Source: Aplidium turbinatum
Lineage: Eukaryota > Chordata > Ascidiacea > Aplousobranchia > Polyclinidae
DNA length: 64,000 nt
Assembly (NCBI GenBank): GCA_918807975.1
Contig: OU964924.1
Coordinates: forward strand, 7,886,501 to 7,950,500
Reading direction: 5' to 3'
In this document: piece by piece, positions 45,319-56,728 of the stretch
Numbering within the stretch: position 1 is the stretch's first letter
Layout: each line of letters opens with the position of its first letter
Notes under the pieces: generated by a model
Database searches by the model: none
Told to the model about the DNA's origin: nothing
The model's input: only the letters and a program-made list of their open reading frames with translations
Made by a program: the position numbers and the translations under genes

Positions 45319-45780
45319 CAGATTGAGGATGCTGCGGTTGTGATTGCTGCTGTGTTACAATACAAGATTCAAATTGGTAATCAAACCTTGTGTATTGATA
45401 AAATGGGAAACCATGAAATGTGTATAGACCAATACTATCACAACCACATATTGTCTGGCTGTAGAATTCCTGGTCTTGAAAAAGATGCTTCCCATTGCTA
45501 TGCTTTTTTATGGAGACCACCCAGTCATGTAACAGTTATACAGAATGGACACTTTTTTGAATTTCTACAATGATGATGTGTCGCCTCTCAGGATCAGTAA
45601 ATTAGTAACCCATCTTAGTAAGATTGTTGCAAATTCCAATTCTGCTGCCACTCAGCCGGTTGACTTATTGATTTCTAGAAACAGAGCAAACTAGGCAAAA
45701 GAATGTACAGCCTTTTAATTAAAGATCGAGAAAATTATGAAAGCCTGAAGTCATTTGAACGTTGACACTGTCTGCTCTGT
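45319..45780 (+). pseudogene. retrocopied carnitine acyltransferase fragment
   Basis: Frame 45319-45573 reads YKIQIGNQTLCIDKMGNHEM, then CIDQYYHNHILSGCRIPG, then WRPPSHVTVIQNGHFFEF. After a stop and a frame change it continues DVSPLRISKLVTHLSKIVAN and LLISRNRAN, AKECTA, with further in-frame stops. This order matches carnitine O-acetyltransferase and octanoyltransferase (human CRAT as remembered: CMNQYYQILSSCRIPG, PPTHITVVHNYQFFEL, TSNHRNSWAKAYNTLIKD). About 150 codons without introns imply an mRNA-derived copy. It is truncated at both ends, lacks the catalytic His region and is not functional. It joins directly to a LINE-like 3' tail at 45781-45858. CRAT against CROT cannot be settled. Confidence 0.8.
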
Positions 45781-45858
45781 AAAGCACTGAGGAGCAACGT
45801 ATTCTGCAATGGATACAGAGCTATATAAAAACAAGCATTATTATTATAATGTTTTAGT
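45781..45858 (+). mobile_element. LINE-type 3' tail fused to the carnitine acyltransferase fragment
   Basis: GATACAGAGCTATATAAAAA then CAAGC and ATT repeats, closely matching the tail at 19116-19157. It follows the pseudogene with no visible poly(A) between them. Confidence 0.65.
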
Positions 45859-46595
45859 TTGCTGTTTGCCTTGCTCAACAAACTTCAGTTGTGGGTGAAA
45901 AGAATTGGAATGTTGATTTGAGTGCTTGTATGATGCATGGTGGAGGTACTGGTCAAAACACTGGAAATTCAAAGAATTGTCAACAAAAACATGGGTCCCA
46001 CTCGGCATAAAATCATAAAATTTATCATTTCTTGAAAGAACCATAAAATAGTCATAAAATTTTACCTCAGTCATAAAAAATCATAAAAATTGCAGCTCAT
46101 TTAATTTGGTGATTTCAAAAAGTTAATTTTTTATATGGACAGTTTTCAAACGCAGAAGTGGTCTTGGATACCTACTGGTACCTAAAAGTAAAACAATCTC
46201 AAAAAATGAGAATACGAACAATCTTTTCTGAATTCGACACAAAATTCATGAAGCCCTGCTTATCAAAACTGCCCATTAGGAATATACATAAAACGCTATT
46301 TCTGGTCAAGGTATTGATCGTCATCTTCTTGGATAACGCTTGATTGTTCAAAAATCTGGGCTAGACATTCCTCCAATCTTTAAGGGTGGTTTTTTAATTA
46401 TGTTAGCCTATTATATCTCTATGTAATAAAACATGGTAAACCCGCTAAAGTTACTTTGTTTTGTTTGTATATTCAAAACTGATTCCCAACTTAAAAGTGT
46501 TACCGGTACTTTTCATAACATGTTTGACATGGTTTTCTTTCAGAAAATGATTAATTTGCAATAAAGTTTGACATAGCTCTTTGCATTTTTGCACT
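45859..46595. other. upstream flank of the NMNAT2-like gene
   Basis: The stretch contains repeated CATAAAA-type words around 46000-46090 and no recognised gene. The promoter and 5' UTR of the NMNAT2-like gene should lie here or in an upstream non-coding exon, but no TATA box or initiator can be argued. Confidence 0.4.
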
Positions 46596-49500
46596 ATGAC
46601 CTTTGAACAAAGATGCCCGGTTGTTCTGGTTTGCTGTGGCTCATTCAACCCCATCACCACAGGACATCTGAAAATGTTTGGTATGTTCATATTATTTCTA
46701 AATAAACATTTTTAATCTGATGAGTACTTATGGCAGTCAAGGCAATCCAATATGTGATAATTGGTCATACAATTGCAAGAATAACTAGCTTTAGTGGGAT
46801 GTTTTCATTTATGTTGTTTTGACTGAGTTTGACACTGTTTCTGTTTAGCGTACTTTTTAGGTGGTACATTAGTTACGGTAATCCTACTATAGGTATATTT
46901 ATGTTCCAATGAGAAAACCTGTTCTAATCATAGTCTTGGCTGTTTGCGTGTCATTTGCAGAGGTTTCTATCTATTAATGCTGTTGTGATTGACTATAAAA
47001 TTTCTTGTAACTTGTACATTGTTGTGTTTTCTTGTTAAGCTAAAAATGGTCCATGTGTTCTCCTCAGCTGCTCACATTGAGAATTGCTTGAAGCAACAAC
47101 ATTTTCATGTACAGGACTTAGTGTTTATTGATTGAGCTATCATGGTTTACTACATTAATAGTGCAGGCCAAACCACTGGAGTGGTAAATTACACAAACAT
47201 TGACTGCATAGGCGCCGACTTTTCAAAAAACCTTGGGGGGCGAGAAAGGTGATGACGTCATAATCATAACGCTATTTGACTCAATTAAAATAGACTTTGA
47301 TTAAGCTTAGAGTCTTGTTCATATTGACACCTAGGTCGCAAACCGAATTTATTAGAACCGCCTCTTGAAACGATTACCGGTAGTTTTACGCAAGCAGTAC
47401 TCCCAGTCGTAAAAGTTTTGATATTGTTAGCTCATAATCGGAACAGTTGGAAAACAAGACGATTCGTTTCCTTTTCGTGCGAGTGAATAACAACGATCAA
47501 GACAGTAAAGTTATCGAAATGAAACGCAAAAAAATAATGATCTCAAGCAGAGTGGAAACCCGCTATCAGTTTTATTAGCTTCGTTTCGCTCATTTTGCTA
47601 ATTACTTACCTTCAAAGCATTAACAGCGGCGATGTGTTTTCTCTTCTGTTTTTTTAACGAAAGTCTTTCATCGAATACCGTATATACTCGAGTATAGGTC
47701 GAGATGTTCGCAAGTAATTTTCCCTCAAAAAGACAGGTTCAACTTATACACGAGACAACCCATACAGAAAAATCCATAATTTTTACATTGATTCAACGTC
47801 TGCAGAGGTTAAATTTATGTAATTATGACCGATTTCGCTGTCTGGGAAGCTCGGCAGTTTTCAAAATGAACGCATTTTTGCTGCGGCAAAATCATTGGCG
47901 ACGTAGATTACACAGTGTTTGAATACGTTTATTTGCAGTGATTCAAACTTAATTTTCAAATTTAATTTTCAAATCTTTCTTGTCAATTCTAAACTTTATG
48001 CACTTGTTGAGCAATATGCAAAGCTCACGAGACAATACAGCGGAAAGAGCTGTTTTAAGAGATCAATTTTTTTTATCTTTGCTTGTAGGATATAGCCGTT
48101 CTAATTACGTAACATGATCGTTGAAGTCGATGTCAAACCTTAGCAGTTAGCTAGGTGATAATAGCGGTAAGAGAGGTAGTTAACGCAAGCAATATCTGCG
48201 ACCAAGACCATTAAACACCTTTTCTTTTTTCGGTTTTCGATTTAATTCTCACACATTCTGAACAAAACAATGCGTCCTGTTGAATCATAATTGATCTCAA
48301 AGCAAGAAGACCTCGTTGAAAATAACGCGTATAATTTACTGGTTTCTTAATATTGCAGTGAATAGTCACGTGACTATTTCAACAGCGTAAGTTACTCTAC
48401 ATCTACTTTGAAATTTCCATATGTGTGAGTATGAGAAAGCCGTGCGATCAGCTGCTGTTTTGCCGGCAAGAGCAACGTAGGCTATTTTTCGCTTTAGACA
48501 TAAGTTCGATTAAATGATGTGTTTTATCTGTGTTTGTGTTTTATCTCTTTCGCGAAGTGTTTTATCTTTGAAACACCACTTGTAATAACCATTTTTGTTG
48601 CCCCTCAACCATAAATTTACGAGGGGCGCCGGCCCCCCCGTAAGTCGGCGCGTATGATTGATTGTATTTGTGGAAATCTTTATACTGTACTCAAATTTGA
48701 AAGCCTCTTTTCAAGCTTGTTCTGGCAGTTTCGCATGCTTGTAGAATGCTTTGAACCACTGATGCAGACATAGTCACGGAGATTGTCAAAGGGAAGTTTT
48801 CATTTTTTCAAGTGTCGTTTGTAAATTATTATTTCATTCTCTACCTGCTACTGAATGGAGAGTTGTCCTTGAAATGCTTTAGTCAAGCGCACACCACAAG
48901 AGTTGAACTGTAGTTCTATGATATTGCCATTTTTTCATTTACAGTCGGTTTTGCAAGTGAATGAGTTATGGGACATTGGGACAGTTACATGCGTGAGACA
49001 TTTGCCACTTATTTAGAGCAATAACATTTTATGTAAACATTTTTTTTTAATCGTTATGTGTGACTTTGCAGTAGTGCAACACTGTGTGAAAAACCAAGAT
49101 TGACCAAGCTTTTGATATTTTTCTTCAGAAATAGCCAGAAGTTTCTTGGAAAGAACAGGCAACCACATAGTCATTAGTGGAGTTATTTCACCAGTTCATG
49201 ATTCTTATGGAAAGGCTGGTTTAGTGTCATCTACCCATCGAATACTGATGTGTAAAGCTGCCATTCAAAAATGTCCATGGCTAAGGTAACAATACTAAAG
49301 AAAAGTCTATTTTTCAATGCCACAGACGATAAAATACTATACTAGTAGACCCCACTTGGTACAATTCTGTTGTGTTTCGATACTGTAACTAACTTTCTGT
49401 GGGAGTAACCCTGACTAGGTGTTGACCAATAATAATGTAATTTAACATCGTTTTTACTATTAGTATTTTTTTGATGTAAATACAATCCTATGTTTAGCAC

Positions 49501-52500
49501 ACTTTTTGCACAGCTGTTGATGTTTATTTATGATTATTTGTAAATAAACTTTTTTTTAAATTTGTGTCTTCACTTCGTTCAAATACATTAACTACTGAAG
49601 TGGATTGAGGTAAAGTATTGGTTTTTCTCAAAAAGGTTTTTATTTTGTCGGTGTTAAATTATGAATGAAGGTTTGTTTCTGGGATGATGATGTAATGCTC
49701 CAGAAAAAATTACACCATCTTTTTGTTAATTTCATGTCAGTGGATGTTTGTTTAACATCACTGTGGAGACCTTAGGAGAGGTTTTTGTAATGAATGGCTG
49801 CACTCTTCTAACTTTTCTCTTTTTCTGATAAAAATCAATAAAGTTTCTTTAAATAATTTATCGAGCAACCGAATCGCGCTATCGTTTCTGTTTTTGTGTA
49901 TGCTGATGATCGTTTCTCAAAAATTTTGGTGCTGTAATTGTTTAATGATGCAGGAAAGTTCCATTAAAAGATTTTGCTTAATCTTAGGGTACTCTAAAAG
50001 TATGTCTGTGCACAGTGCGCACTAATTACATATGATATTTTGGCACTTCAATTACCCTGCTAATACAATGATCATAATTATTGATTTTATGTTCGCTGAA
50101 TGCTATGTATAATAATTGATGGTACTAATCAGTTTCAAATCACATCCTCAATCATATATTCCCATTTGTTCAGTTTTACGCACTTACAATATGTTAATTT
50201 GTCACTCTTAGCATAGAGTGGCTTCATTTGAAAATATTCTGTAAGCTTACTTTTCTTAGGAAAACTTTTTTCACTCATTTTGTGTCCTTAATACACAAAA
50301 TCTCACAAACTTGTACTGTAGTTCGACCACAGCGCATAAGCAGCATAATTTATGTCAAAAATCAGAGAAAACTTTCCTGTATATTTGGGCACCAACAAGC
50401 AGTGTATACTGTACATAGCGAACACTTTATTTGCAGGCTATTACACTTTACTCATCATACATAAGAAGTTCAAGTCTTGTAACTCTTTTATTCTGTGTGT
50501 GAAGTTGACAAACCAGAAGCTCTTCCATGGGTCATTGCTGTAGGCTTTGTGTGTTTGTGAATATCTTACAAATTACAGAGTTTATCCGCTTTAAATTAAC
50601 CTTTTTGTTTGAGTCTCGTGGAACGGCGTCTGATCGACAATGAAGAGGTTTTCTAGTTCAGCGTCATTTGAAAAACCACGAAAATGTCTTGGTAATATAA
50701 TGTAGCAATAAAGTGTTGATCGTTCATCATTATCAGTCGTCATCTCCGCTTGAAGCAGATTGCGAATCGACCTCAGCATTCAGTAAGCATCGGCATTCAT
50801 ATCAAAGCATAAATCTCTGAATCGATGTGCATTTGATATTCACATTGTACAGTCTTTACTATCTTTGTGGCTCGCTTACAAACTCACTAATATGGTCCTA
50901 CACCATGGCCAACAGGTTGAGAAACCATGACTTAAGCCGAACTTTCACATCAGGTATATATAATTGTTAAATTATTATACATTACAAATTTTTACTCAAT
51001 ATATTTTTTCAGTGTTGATGTTTGGGAGAGTTCTCAAGGTGATTGGGTCAAAACTGTGAAAGTTCTCCAACATGTTTCAAATAAGATTAAGGTAAATTCC
51101 TTGGCACTTTGAGTCATAAAGGTACTGTAGCTGTTGATATTACTTATAATGGCTGTTGCTTATGTGACTTACTCATTGTCTACTTCCTAGGTAGCAAACG
51201 TCTGCAGACGTTGAATCAATGTAAAACACGACTGATCTGCTGTTTGGATTCCTGCAAACTTGTGTACGCAAGTCGCTTGTCACCACATCTTGTCCACATT
51301 ATCTTAATATGAGCGTTCGAATGTCCGTTGACCGTTTGTAGTGACAAAAAGTTTAAAGTTTTATCGACTTTCAAAAGAATTGAGTTGAAATTTAGGCTTC
51401 AAAATAAGTTTGAAAAATTAAGTTTTGAAAATTAGTTTAAGTTAAATTAAGCTTTTCAAATTAAGTTTTTTGAATTTCAAGTTCAAGTTTCAAGTTCACA
51501 ATTTAAAAACTAAACGAGAACGCAATTCTTTAGGCAACTAAATACCGTAAACTCAAAACTGAATAAAATTCAGTTTTCTGATGGCTTGCAAAACATTAAT
51601 CATACATTTAGTTTCTCAACTTTGGTCTCTATTTTCGGGTCTGCTACTATTCGGTGAGTTCCTACTAACCTCTAACCCCTAACCTTAAAATGGCAATGAT
51701 AATTAGGCTACGGTACCCGATAATTTAAAAAAAAAAATTGAAAAAATCACCGAATAGGGATCGGACTCACTGAAACGGGCAATTCCGCTATTTCTGTGTT
51801 GAAACTTAAATCAGTTACCAACAGTTTGAACATTAAAAAACGTGTTTGTGCAGAACGACTACGGTGTACCTGGGCCATACTCCAACACTATCCAGCACAT
51901 GCCAACCAGATACCCAGGCAGTACAGTTACACTGCAACCTAACGGCTCATTCCAACACCAGCTACTTCCTTCTTGCAATCGATCGAGTCATGCAAGGAAT
52001 GGATTCCTGTGCTCCCCTACAACAGAGAGTCAAACCGATAGCCTGGAGTTGAATGAAGCATCAGAACCAGACAGTGCAGGTGGTTGAAGATTGCCGTGTA
52101 AAATATCTTATCTCCAGCTTTGTTAAATTTTATTTTGATCTGACAATTCTTCTACATTTTTTCTAGTTTTGATTTATAAACTTTGGTAAACCTCTTCCAG
52201 AAACGGCTGTGAACGCAAGTTTGGAGAAGTTATTAAAACACAGTCGGCCCTCGAATATTCGCTTATTTTATGTCTGGTTCGAGCGTTACAGTTTGGACCA
52301 ATTTTAGCATATTGATGATTGAGTTATCCGCAGCAGCCTAGCATTTCTAAACAACAAGAAACAAGTGATTGTGTTCAAAAGTGTTTTAAAAAAACTAATC
52401 CGAAGTGTATCTAAAGTGGTTAAGATGATAGTTTCTGATATAGACAGCATTTAATTGAAACTTTTAATCGGATTTTGGCATTGCATGTTTCCAGGCATGG

Positions 52501-54480
52501 TGTTCGACCGGCTTAGCAATTTGCAAAAAGTTTGCTGCGTGAGACCTGTACCTTTGATCATACCTGTAAGTACATTGAGTTTCTCTGACTTGCTTGTAAC
52601 TTGTATGTTTTCAAGAAACGTTTAACGGTGTAGCCTATGTAGCGGACGCTGCTGATTAGCATGCCCGCCCATACACAGCCGTCAGTATGAGGTCAAATCA
52701 AGTGGATTCTAGCGTGCGTGACGTCAGAGAGAGTGCTCGGGCGCCACATGTACTTCAGATATTTCTTCATATTTATGTTTGTGCGTTGTTTTTATCTTTT
52801 TTTTTTATAAAAAATGTATTAATTTTCTGAAGTAATGCCCCCCTGCATCTTAATTGCCTCTGACCCATAACGATTTCTCTATATCTTCAGGACAACATGG
52901 TATATGGAGCTGCCTATGACCTTCGGCGTACAAAGGTCATGCTCCTATGCGGAGGAGATCTACTGGAATCGTTTGGGGTTCCAGGACTTTGGTCAGATGA
53001 AGATGTGAGTGTGCAATGAGAACTATATGGCATCTCGGCTAGCAGTATTGATCATTTTTACATTGGTTCAGTCAGTGTATAATGCCACTGAACCACACTC
53101 ATTTGACTTAATGTTTGTGAGAAATGGGTAGATAATGCATTTATTCTTTGTGTTTTGCTGAATTGGCGTTTGATAGTCAGTTAGTTACCTGGTAGAACTA
53201 ACAAAAAATTTACTGGTTTAAATTTAACCATTTCTTTGGTTTTCAGATTACTGAGATAGTTTCGCAATACGGCATCGTCTGCATTCCTCGCAGCATGGAC
53301 CAATATGGCGACCAGGGTGGCAAGTATATACGAGATGCTTTGGATCGTTTGCAAAAGATTCTCAGTCAAGTCCAAGGCACAGTAATTCTAGTCAATGATC
53401 AAAAGAGAGCAGAGATTGCTCATGTTAGCTCAACTAAGTGCAGGCAAGCCTTTTGTATTGCTTTTATCTTAAAAGATAACGTGATCTGTTTTTTTGGATA
53501 AAGTTCTTGTATTTACAGTGGTAGACCTAGGTTCGATGCCTTGTCGAATCATACCAAAAGCTTTTAAAAATGCTGTTTGTGAATCCACTTCGCCTGGTGT
53601 GCGTTGGTACACCAATGGTAGGTGGCAACTTCTATCTGCGAGTATGACGCTAATGAGGAGATTACAAACCGCGTCATTAACAGTTGTACCATCACACATC
53701 CGCGTGTCCTACATCCGGGAATGTTTGGATGATGCAGTCAAAGACCGGTTGCTCTAGTAGCCTATCTGTGTAGTATGGGAAAGATCAACATGGGAGGTTA
53801 AAAGTTAAGTTCTCACGCCCCAGAGTTTTATCTGGCGGACGATCTTGGGTGTTAGCAATAATGACTGAAAAAATGGTCCTATTGCGCTTCAAACGTAGTT
53901 TACATAGAAACGTCATCTATCTTGCTTATATCTTTCAATGGTAATTTCAATTTGATCTTTCAATATTTGCAAATTAAATATCGACTTTCTTCATCGATTT
54001 TCTGTTTCATTCTTTTGTAAATCATGTCGAAAGATCTTTCAAGTAGACAATAGACATAGCTAAAAATCGTCATCATTAAGTTCCTTCTTCTCGTCGAGGT
54101 TTGGAGGCAATGAAGCGCAAAGTTTCTCTGTTGTGAGATTTTTCTATTGCGGTTTTGTAATCAGATACTTATCACTCTGTAATATCATTAGGCCAATATT
54201 TGGTGGTCTGCCCCTATTTCATTTTCCGTTCATTTTTTCTTTCAACATTTTTGTTTGAATAGCATTATATATTGCAAATCGTGTGGCCAAAACATTTAAA
54301 AGTTTATTGTTTGTATTGTTTCAATGTAAGCTAAAAATAGCAAAAAATAATCGAGTTCCATGCAGGTCTGCACTACAAAGTGGCTGCATGGATGAGGCAC
54401 GTGCCCTGGTCCATCCTAATGTCTTGAACTACATCAGCCATAATCGTCTGTACATGGAAACCAAGGCTTGTGGTGGCTAG
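46596..54480 (+). CDS. NMNAT2: nicotinamide mononucleotide adenylyltransferase, NMNAT2 type, complete
   Basis: Eight exons join in phase: 46596-46680, 49129-49285, 51013-51091, 51854-52079, 52495-52565, 52891-53004, 53247-53443 and 54366-54480; 1044 bases, 347 residues (human NMNAT2 has 307). It makes NAD from NMN and ATP. The nucleotide-binding motif [10 protein letters not shown] is at residues 15-24 and the SSTKCR motif of the (I/V)SSTxxR type at 305-310. [32 protein letters not shown] and the insert motif VCCVRP (Cys196, Cys197) match NMNAT2, not NMNAT1 or 3; the cysteine pair is the palmitoylation site in vertebrate NMNAT2, implying Golgi or vesicle membrane attachment. The start has A at -3. 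Intron 7 has a GC donor. It is the only active-looking gene on the plus strand between 1450 and 60125. Confidence 0.93.
47207..48656. mobile_element. hAT-like non-autonomous element, 1.45 kb
   Basis: Inverted ends CATAGGCGCCGACTT and the complement of CATACGCGCCGACTT are flanked by ATTGACTG (47199-47206) and ATTGATTG (48657-48664), an 8-bp duplication with one mismatch. The ends continue with GGGGG-rich inverted sequence. No coding is seen. Confidence 0.75.
47759..47846. repeat. palindromic foldback MITE, copy 4
   Basis: CCCATACAG at the left, ATTGATTCAACGTCTGCAGA in the centre and GCTGTCTGGG at the right; 88 bp, nested in the hAT element. Confidence 0.7.
48674..48972 (-). mobile_element. 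tRNA-derived SINE in NMNAT2-like intron 1
   Basis: Minus-strand copy with GGCAGTTTCGCATGCTTGTA, CACGGAGATTGTCAAAGG and TGAATGGAGAGTTGTCCTTG; the tRNA head is eroded. It abuts the hAT element at 48656. Confidence 0.6.
49286..51853. other. NMNAT2-like introns 2 and 3
   Basis: Apart from exon 3 (51013-51091) and a foldback MITE at 51183-51248, nothing firm is seen. A minus-strand frame at 50591-50779 and an AT-rich run of AAGTTT-like words near 51400-51510 are unassigned. Confidence 0.5.
51183..51248. repeat. palindromic foldback MITE, copy 5
   Basis: ACGTCTGCAGACGTTGAATC then AATGTAAAACACGACTGATC and GCTGTTTGG; the left arm is shortened. Confidence 0.65.
51854..52565 (+). CDS. NMNAT2: NMNAT2-like isoform-specific insert, exons 4 and 5
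   Basis: Exon 4 (51854-52079) encodes about 75 residues of low-complexity, Ser/Asn/Gln/Pro-rich sequence ([40 protein letters not shown]) with no family match beyond position. Exon 5 (52495-52565) encodes [20 protein letters not shown]. In vertebrate NMNAT2 this central region is also disordered and holds the palmitoylated Cys pair in SRICCVRP. The insert is longer here and explains the extra length of the enzyme. Confidence 0.88.
53444..54365 (+). other. GC-AG intron (intron 7) of the NMNAT2-like gene
   Basis: The donor reads AG|GCAAGC and the acceptor TTCCATGCAG|G. No GT donor nearby keeps the [12 protein letters not shown] reading frame, so a GC donor is the simplest reading. GC-AG introns are a normal minority class of the major spliceosome. 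Confidence 0.85.
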
Positions 54481-54517
54481 AAGAATTACAAGCCATAGAA
54501 GCGTAAATACGTCACCT

Positions 54518-54601
54518 GCCCAGACAGCTAATCAGTCGTTTTTTACACTAAATAACGTCTGCAGACGTTGAATCAACGCAAAAAACGACTTGCTGTCTGG
54601 G
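54518..54601. repeat. palindromic foldback MITE, copy 6 (best full-length copy)
   Basis: Starts CCCAGACAGC and ends GCTGTCTGGG, with matching inverted arms (TAATCAGTCGTTTTTT against AAAAAACGACTT) around the core AACGTCTGCAGACGTT. It lies in the 3' UTR of the NMNAT2-like gene, so it would form a hairpin in the mRNA. Confidence 0.85.
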
Positions 54602-54916
54602 TGTTTCCGTTCAACGTCATTTGTTCGTTTTTTGACGCTAAATCAACGCTTTACTTGCATCACGCTTACTTTGTGTCTTGCATGAAATGTACATACGCTT
54701 TATAATGGCAGTTTGAAGGGTGTTTGATCGAGTAAGTTTGAGTACGGTGGCTTTACTTGGAGTTTTTACAAGCTGTGGAACAAATTCCCTAAAATGGACC
54801 CTTAGTTTTTAATTGTAGCTTGCCAGGGGTTCCCCATTTTCCGCGTGTGTTGTCCCTCTGGTTTAAATACTACCATCTCACAGGGCTACTGACTCACTGC
54901 AAATCACAAATCGTTG

Positions 54917-54922
54917 AATAAA
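54917..54922 (+). promoter_or_regulatory. candidate polyadenylation signal of the NMNAT2-like gene
   Basis: AATAAA about 440 bases after the stop codon, the first clear hexamer downstream. If used, the 3' UTR includes the foldback MITE. Confidence 0.45.
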
Positions 54923-55353
54923 CTCAGTTCAGTCGAGAAAAGGCGATTTACAATAATTCAAACCTTTCCGTTTTTCCAGAAACATTTTTTTCTGCTAATT
55001 AGACGCTAGTTGCATTGTTAAAAACAGTATCTCGTTTCAAGTAGCCTTTGGTGCAATGTGATCACATTTTTGAGTACCGTATCTATTTGGTGCATGTTTT
55101 TGTTGCCATTACATTGGCTAAACGTAGTTTCCTGTTCTTAAACCGACCCGAGTTCGGTAATTTACGTCTTGTACGGCGTGCAATGCATTGATTCGGCCGC
55201 ACATTTTCTATTCCCGGTAACATTTTATGACACTGAAACTTCGCATAAACGCTGGTATGTTTAAAGCAGTCTCAACGTGCAAGGCCTGTGTACGATTTGT
55301 ACGATATCTAATCAATTTCGTTTAAAACGCCGATATTGATAAAACGACATTTT

Positions 55354-55406
55354 CCCAGACAGCTAATCCGTCATTTTTACATTGATTCAACATCTTGCTG
55401 TCTGGG
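55354..55406. repeat. palindromic foldback MITE, copy 7 (internally deleted)
   Basis: CCCAGACAGCTAATCCGTCA then ACATTGATTCAACATC and GCTGTCTGGG; one half of the palindrome is lost. Confidence 0.75.
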
Positions 55407-56728
55407 CTTGCACTGTGTTGCAAAGAAATTTTCAATTTCACTGTGTAATGCATTGCGATTTCTGTTCATGAATTATTCATTGCACACGAAAGGTGTGCAA
55501 TGAAAAATTGTGTCTGTATCTACGTTATTGTGGTGCTAGTGCAATGTATTGAAATCAAAATGCTTTTGTTGTTTGTTTGTTGTTTGAGCTAGAGAAGGTT
55601 TGTTTTTTTGTTTTTTTCTTTGCACTTATTGTTCTTCATATATCAAAGCAATTATGTTTAACTGCATAACTTTCAGAGCGGTACCATAGTTTGATTTGCA
55701 CGATGAACGGGATACAGTTTATAAACAATCGATTACCAGCAAATAGTTTTAAATCTATGTGTTTGTGTAAGTATGAAAAAGGTGGAAACACACTGAACTG
55801 AATCAGTAGAAAAGTAGTTTCTGCTCATTGTTTGGAAGAAATTTTAGATTTTGTTTACCAAGTTCCAATTATGCTATCTTCGTTGCTATATTACTTATCC
55901 CATTTTTGTAGTCGGTTTATGTCACTGCACCATACACACATGATTGATAGACTACTTACATCAAAACTAATCCGAGCGTTTTGTCGCAGCACTGCGCCCT
56001 CGTCGCTGTAAAGTAATAAAATATACCCCAAGTCAAGATATCAAGCCCCAGAAACTAATCCGTTGATTTTGTTGTCCCAAATAAGCTTCGCTTTATGTTG
56101 CTGTACTCATAATGTTGATCAAATATTGTCACTGTCTAATTTTTTGCATTATTTTACGTCTTTTTAATTTCAGGATTTTTATTCCTTAATTTTCGCTTTA
56201 TGTTTTAACTGTACCCGCTGCTATCTGATACTTGCCAGAACTACAACGAAATCTGTCCGCGTGCTGTGATTGCGCATTGCTAAGCTTTAATGGACCTTTG
56301 GTGAGAAGTTTATATCAAATCTTCTCCAAAACGTAACTTATAAATATCGAAAGCTTTTTGTTTGAATGAAGCCTTTGTCGGAAGTAGGCTCACGACAAGT
56401 AAGTTAAAAGTAACAAGAAAGGGCACATTTTCTTAGATTTTTGAGTTAGAGCAAAAGTTATTCGATACTCGAGTGTTTATATCGCAATATTGTTCACCCA
56501 ATGTATATCATTTCCATTTTAGTCAACCGCTTTGTGGCGTTGCTTCATATTCGATGTGTTCTGGTTTCGCATGCGTCACGCCGCTTTCGTTTTCGTGCAT
56601 CATCCAAGTTAGACTTGCAGGAACACAAATTAGGACCTGGAATCTGGAACGTAAATTCAATGGAAATCTTCTCGTTTTGTCAGAATCAAGTTTCAGTCCC
56701 TTTTCTTTTTAATAGTTTGAAGTTGATA
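55407..56728. other. intergenic, nothing recognised
   Basis: Only short AT-rich open frames; the overlapping frames at 56473-56824 show no domain and no splice-supported context. Confidence 0.45.

Larger units (their letters stand above)
46681..49128. other. NMNAT2-like intron 1
   Basis: The 2.4-kb intron contains a hAT element (47207-48656) that carries a foldback MITE (47759-47846), and then a SINE (48674-48972). Little unique intron sequence remains. Confidence 0.7.

Noticed and set aside
45268-45573. 101-codon frame taken as one intact gene
   Set aside because: Its first 17 codons are LINE B read backwards; only the part from 45319 belongs to the carnitine acyltransferase fragment, which carries later stops and frame changes.
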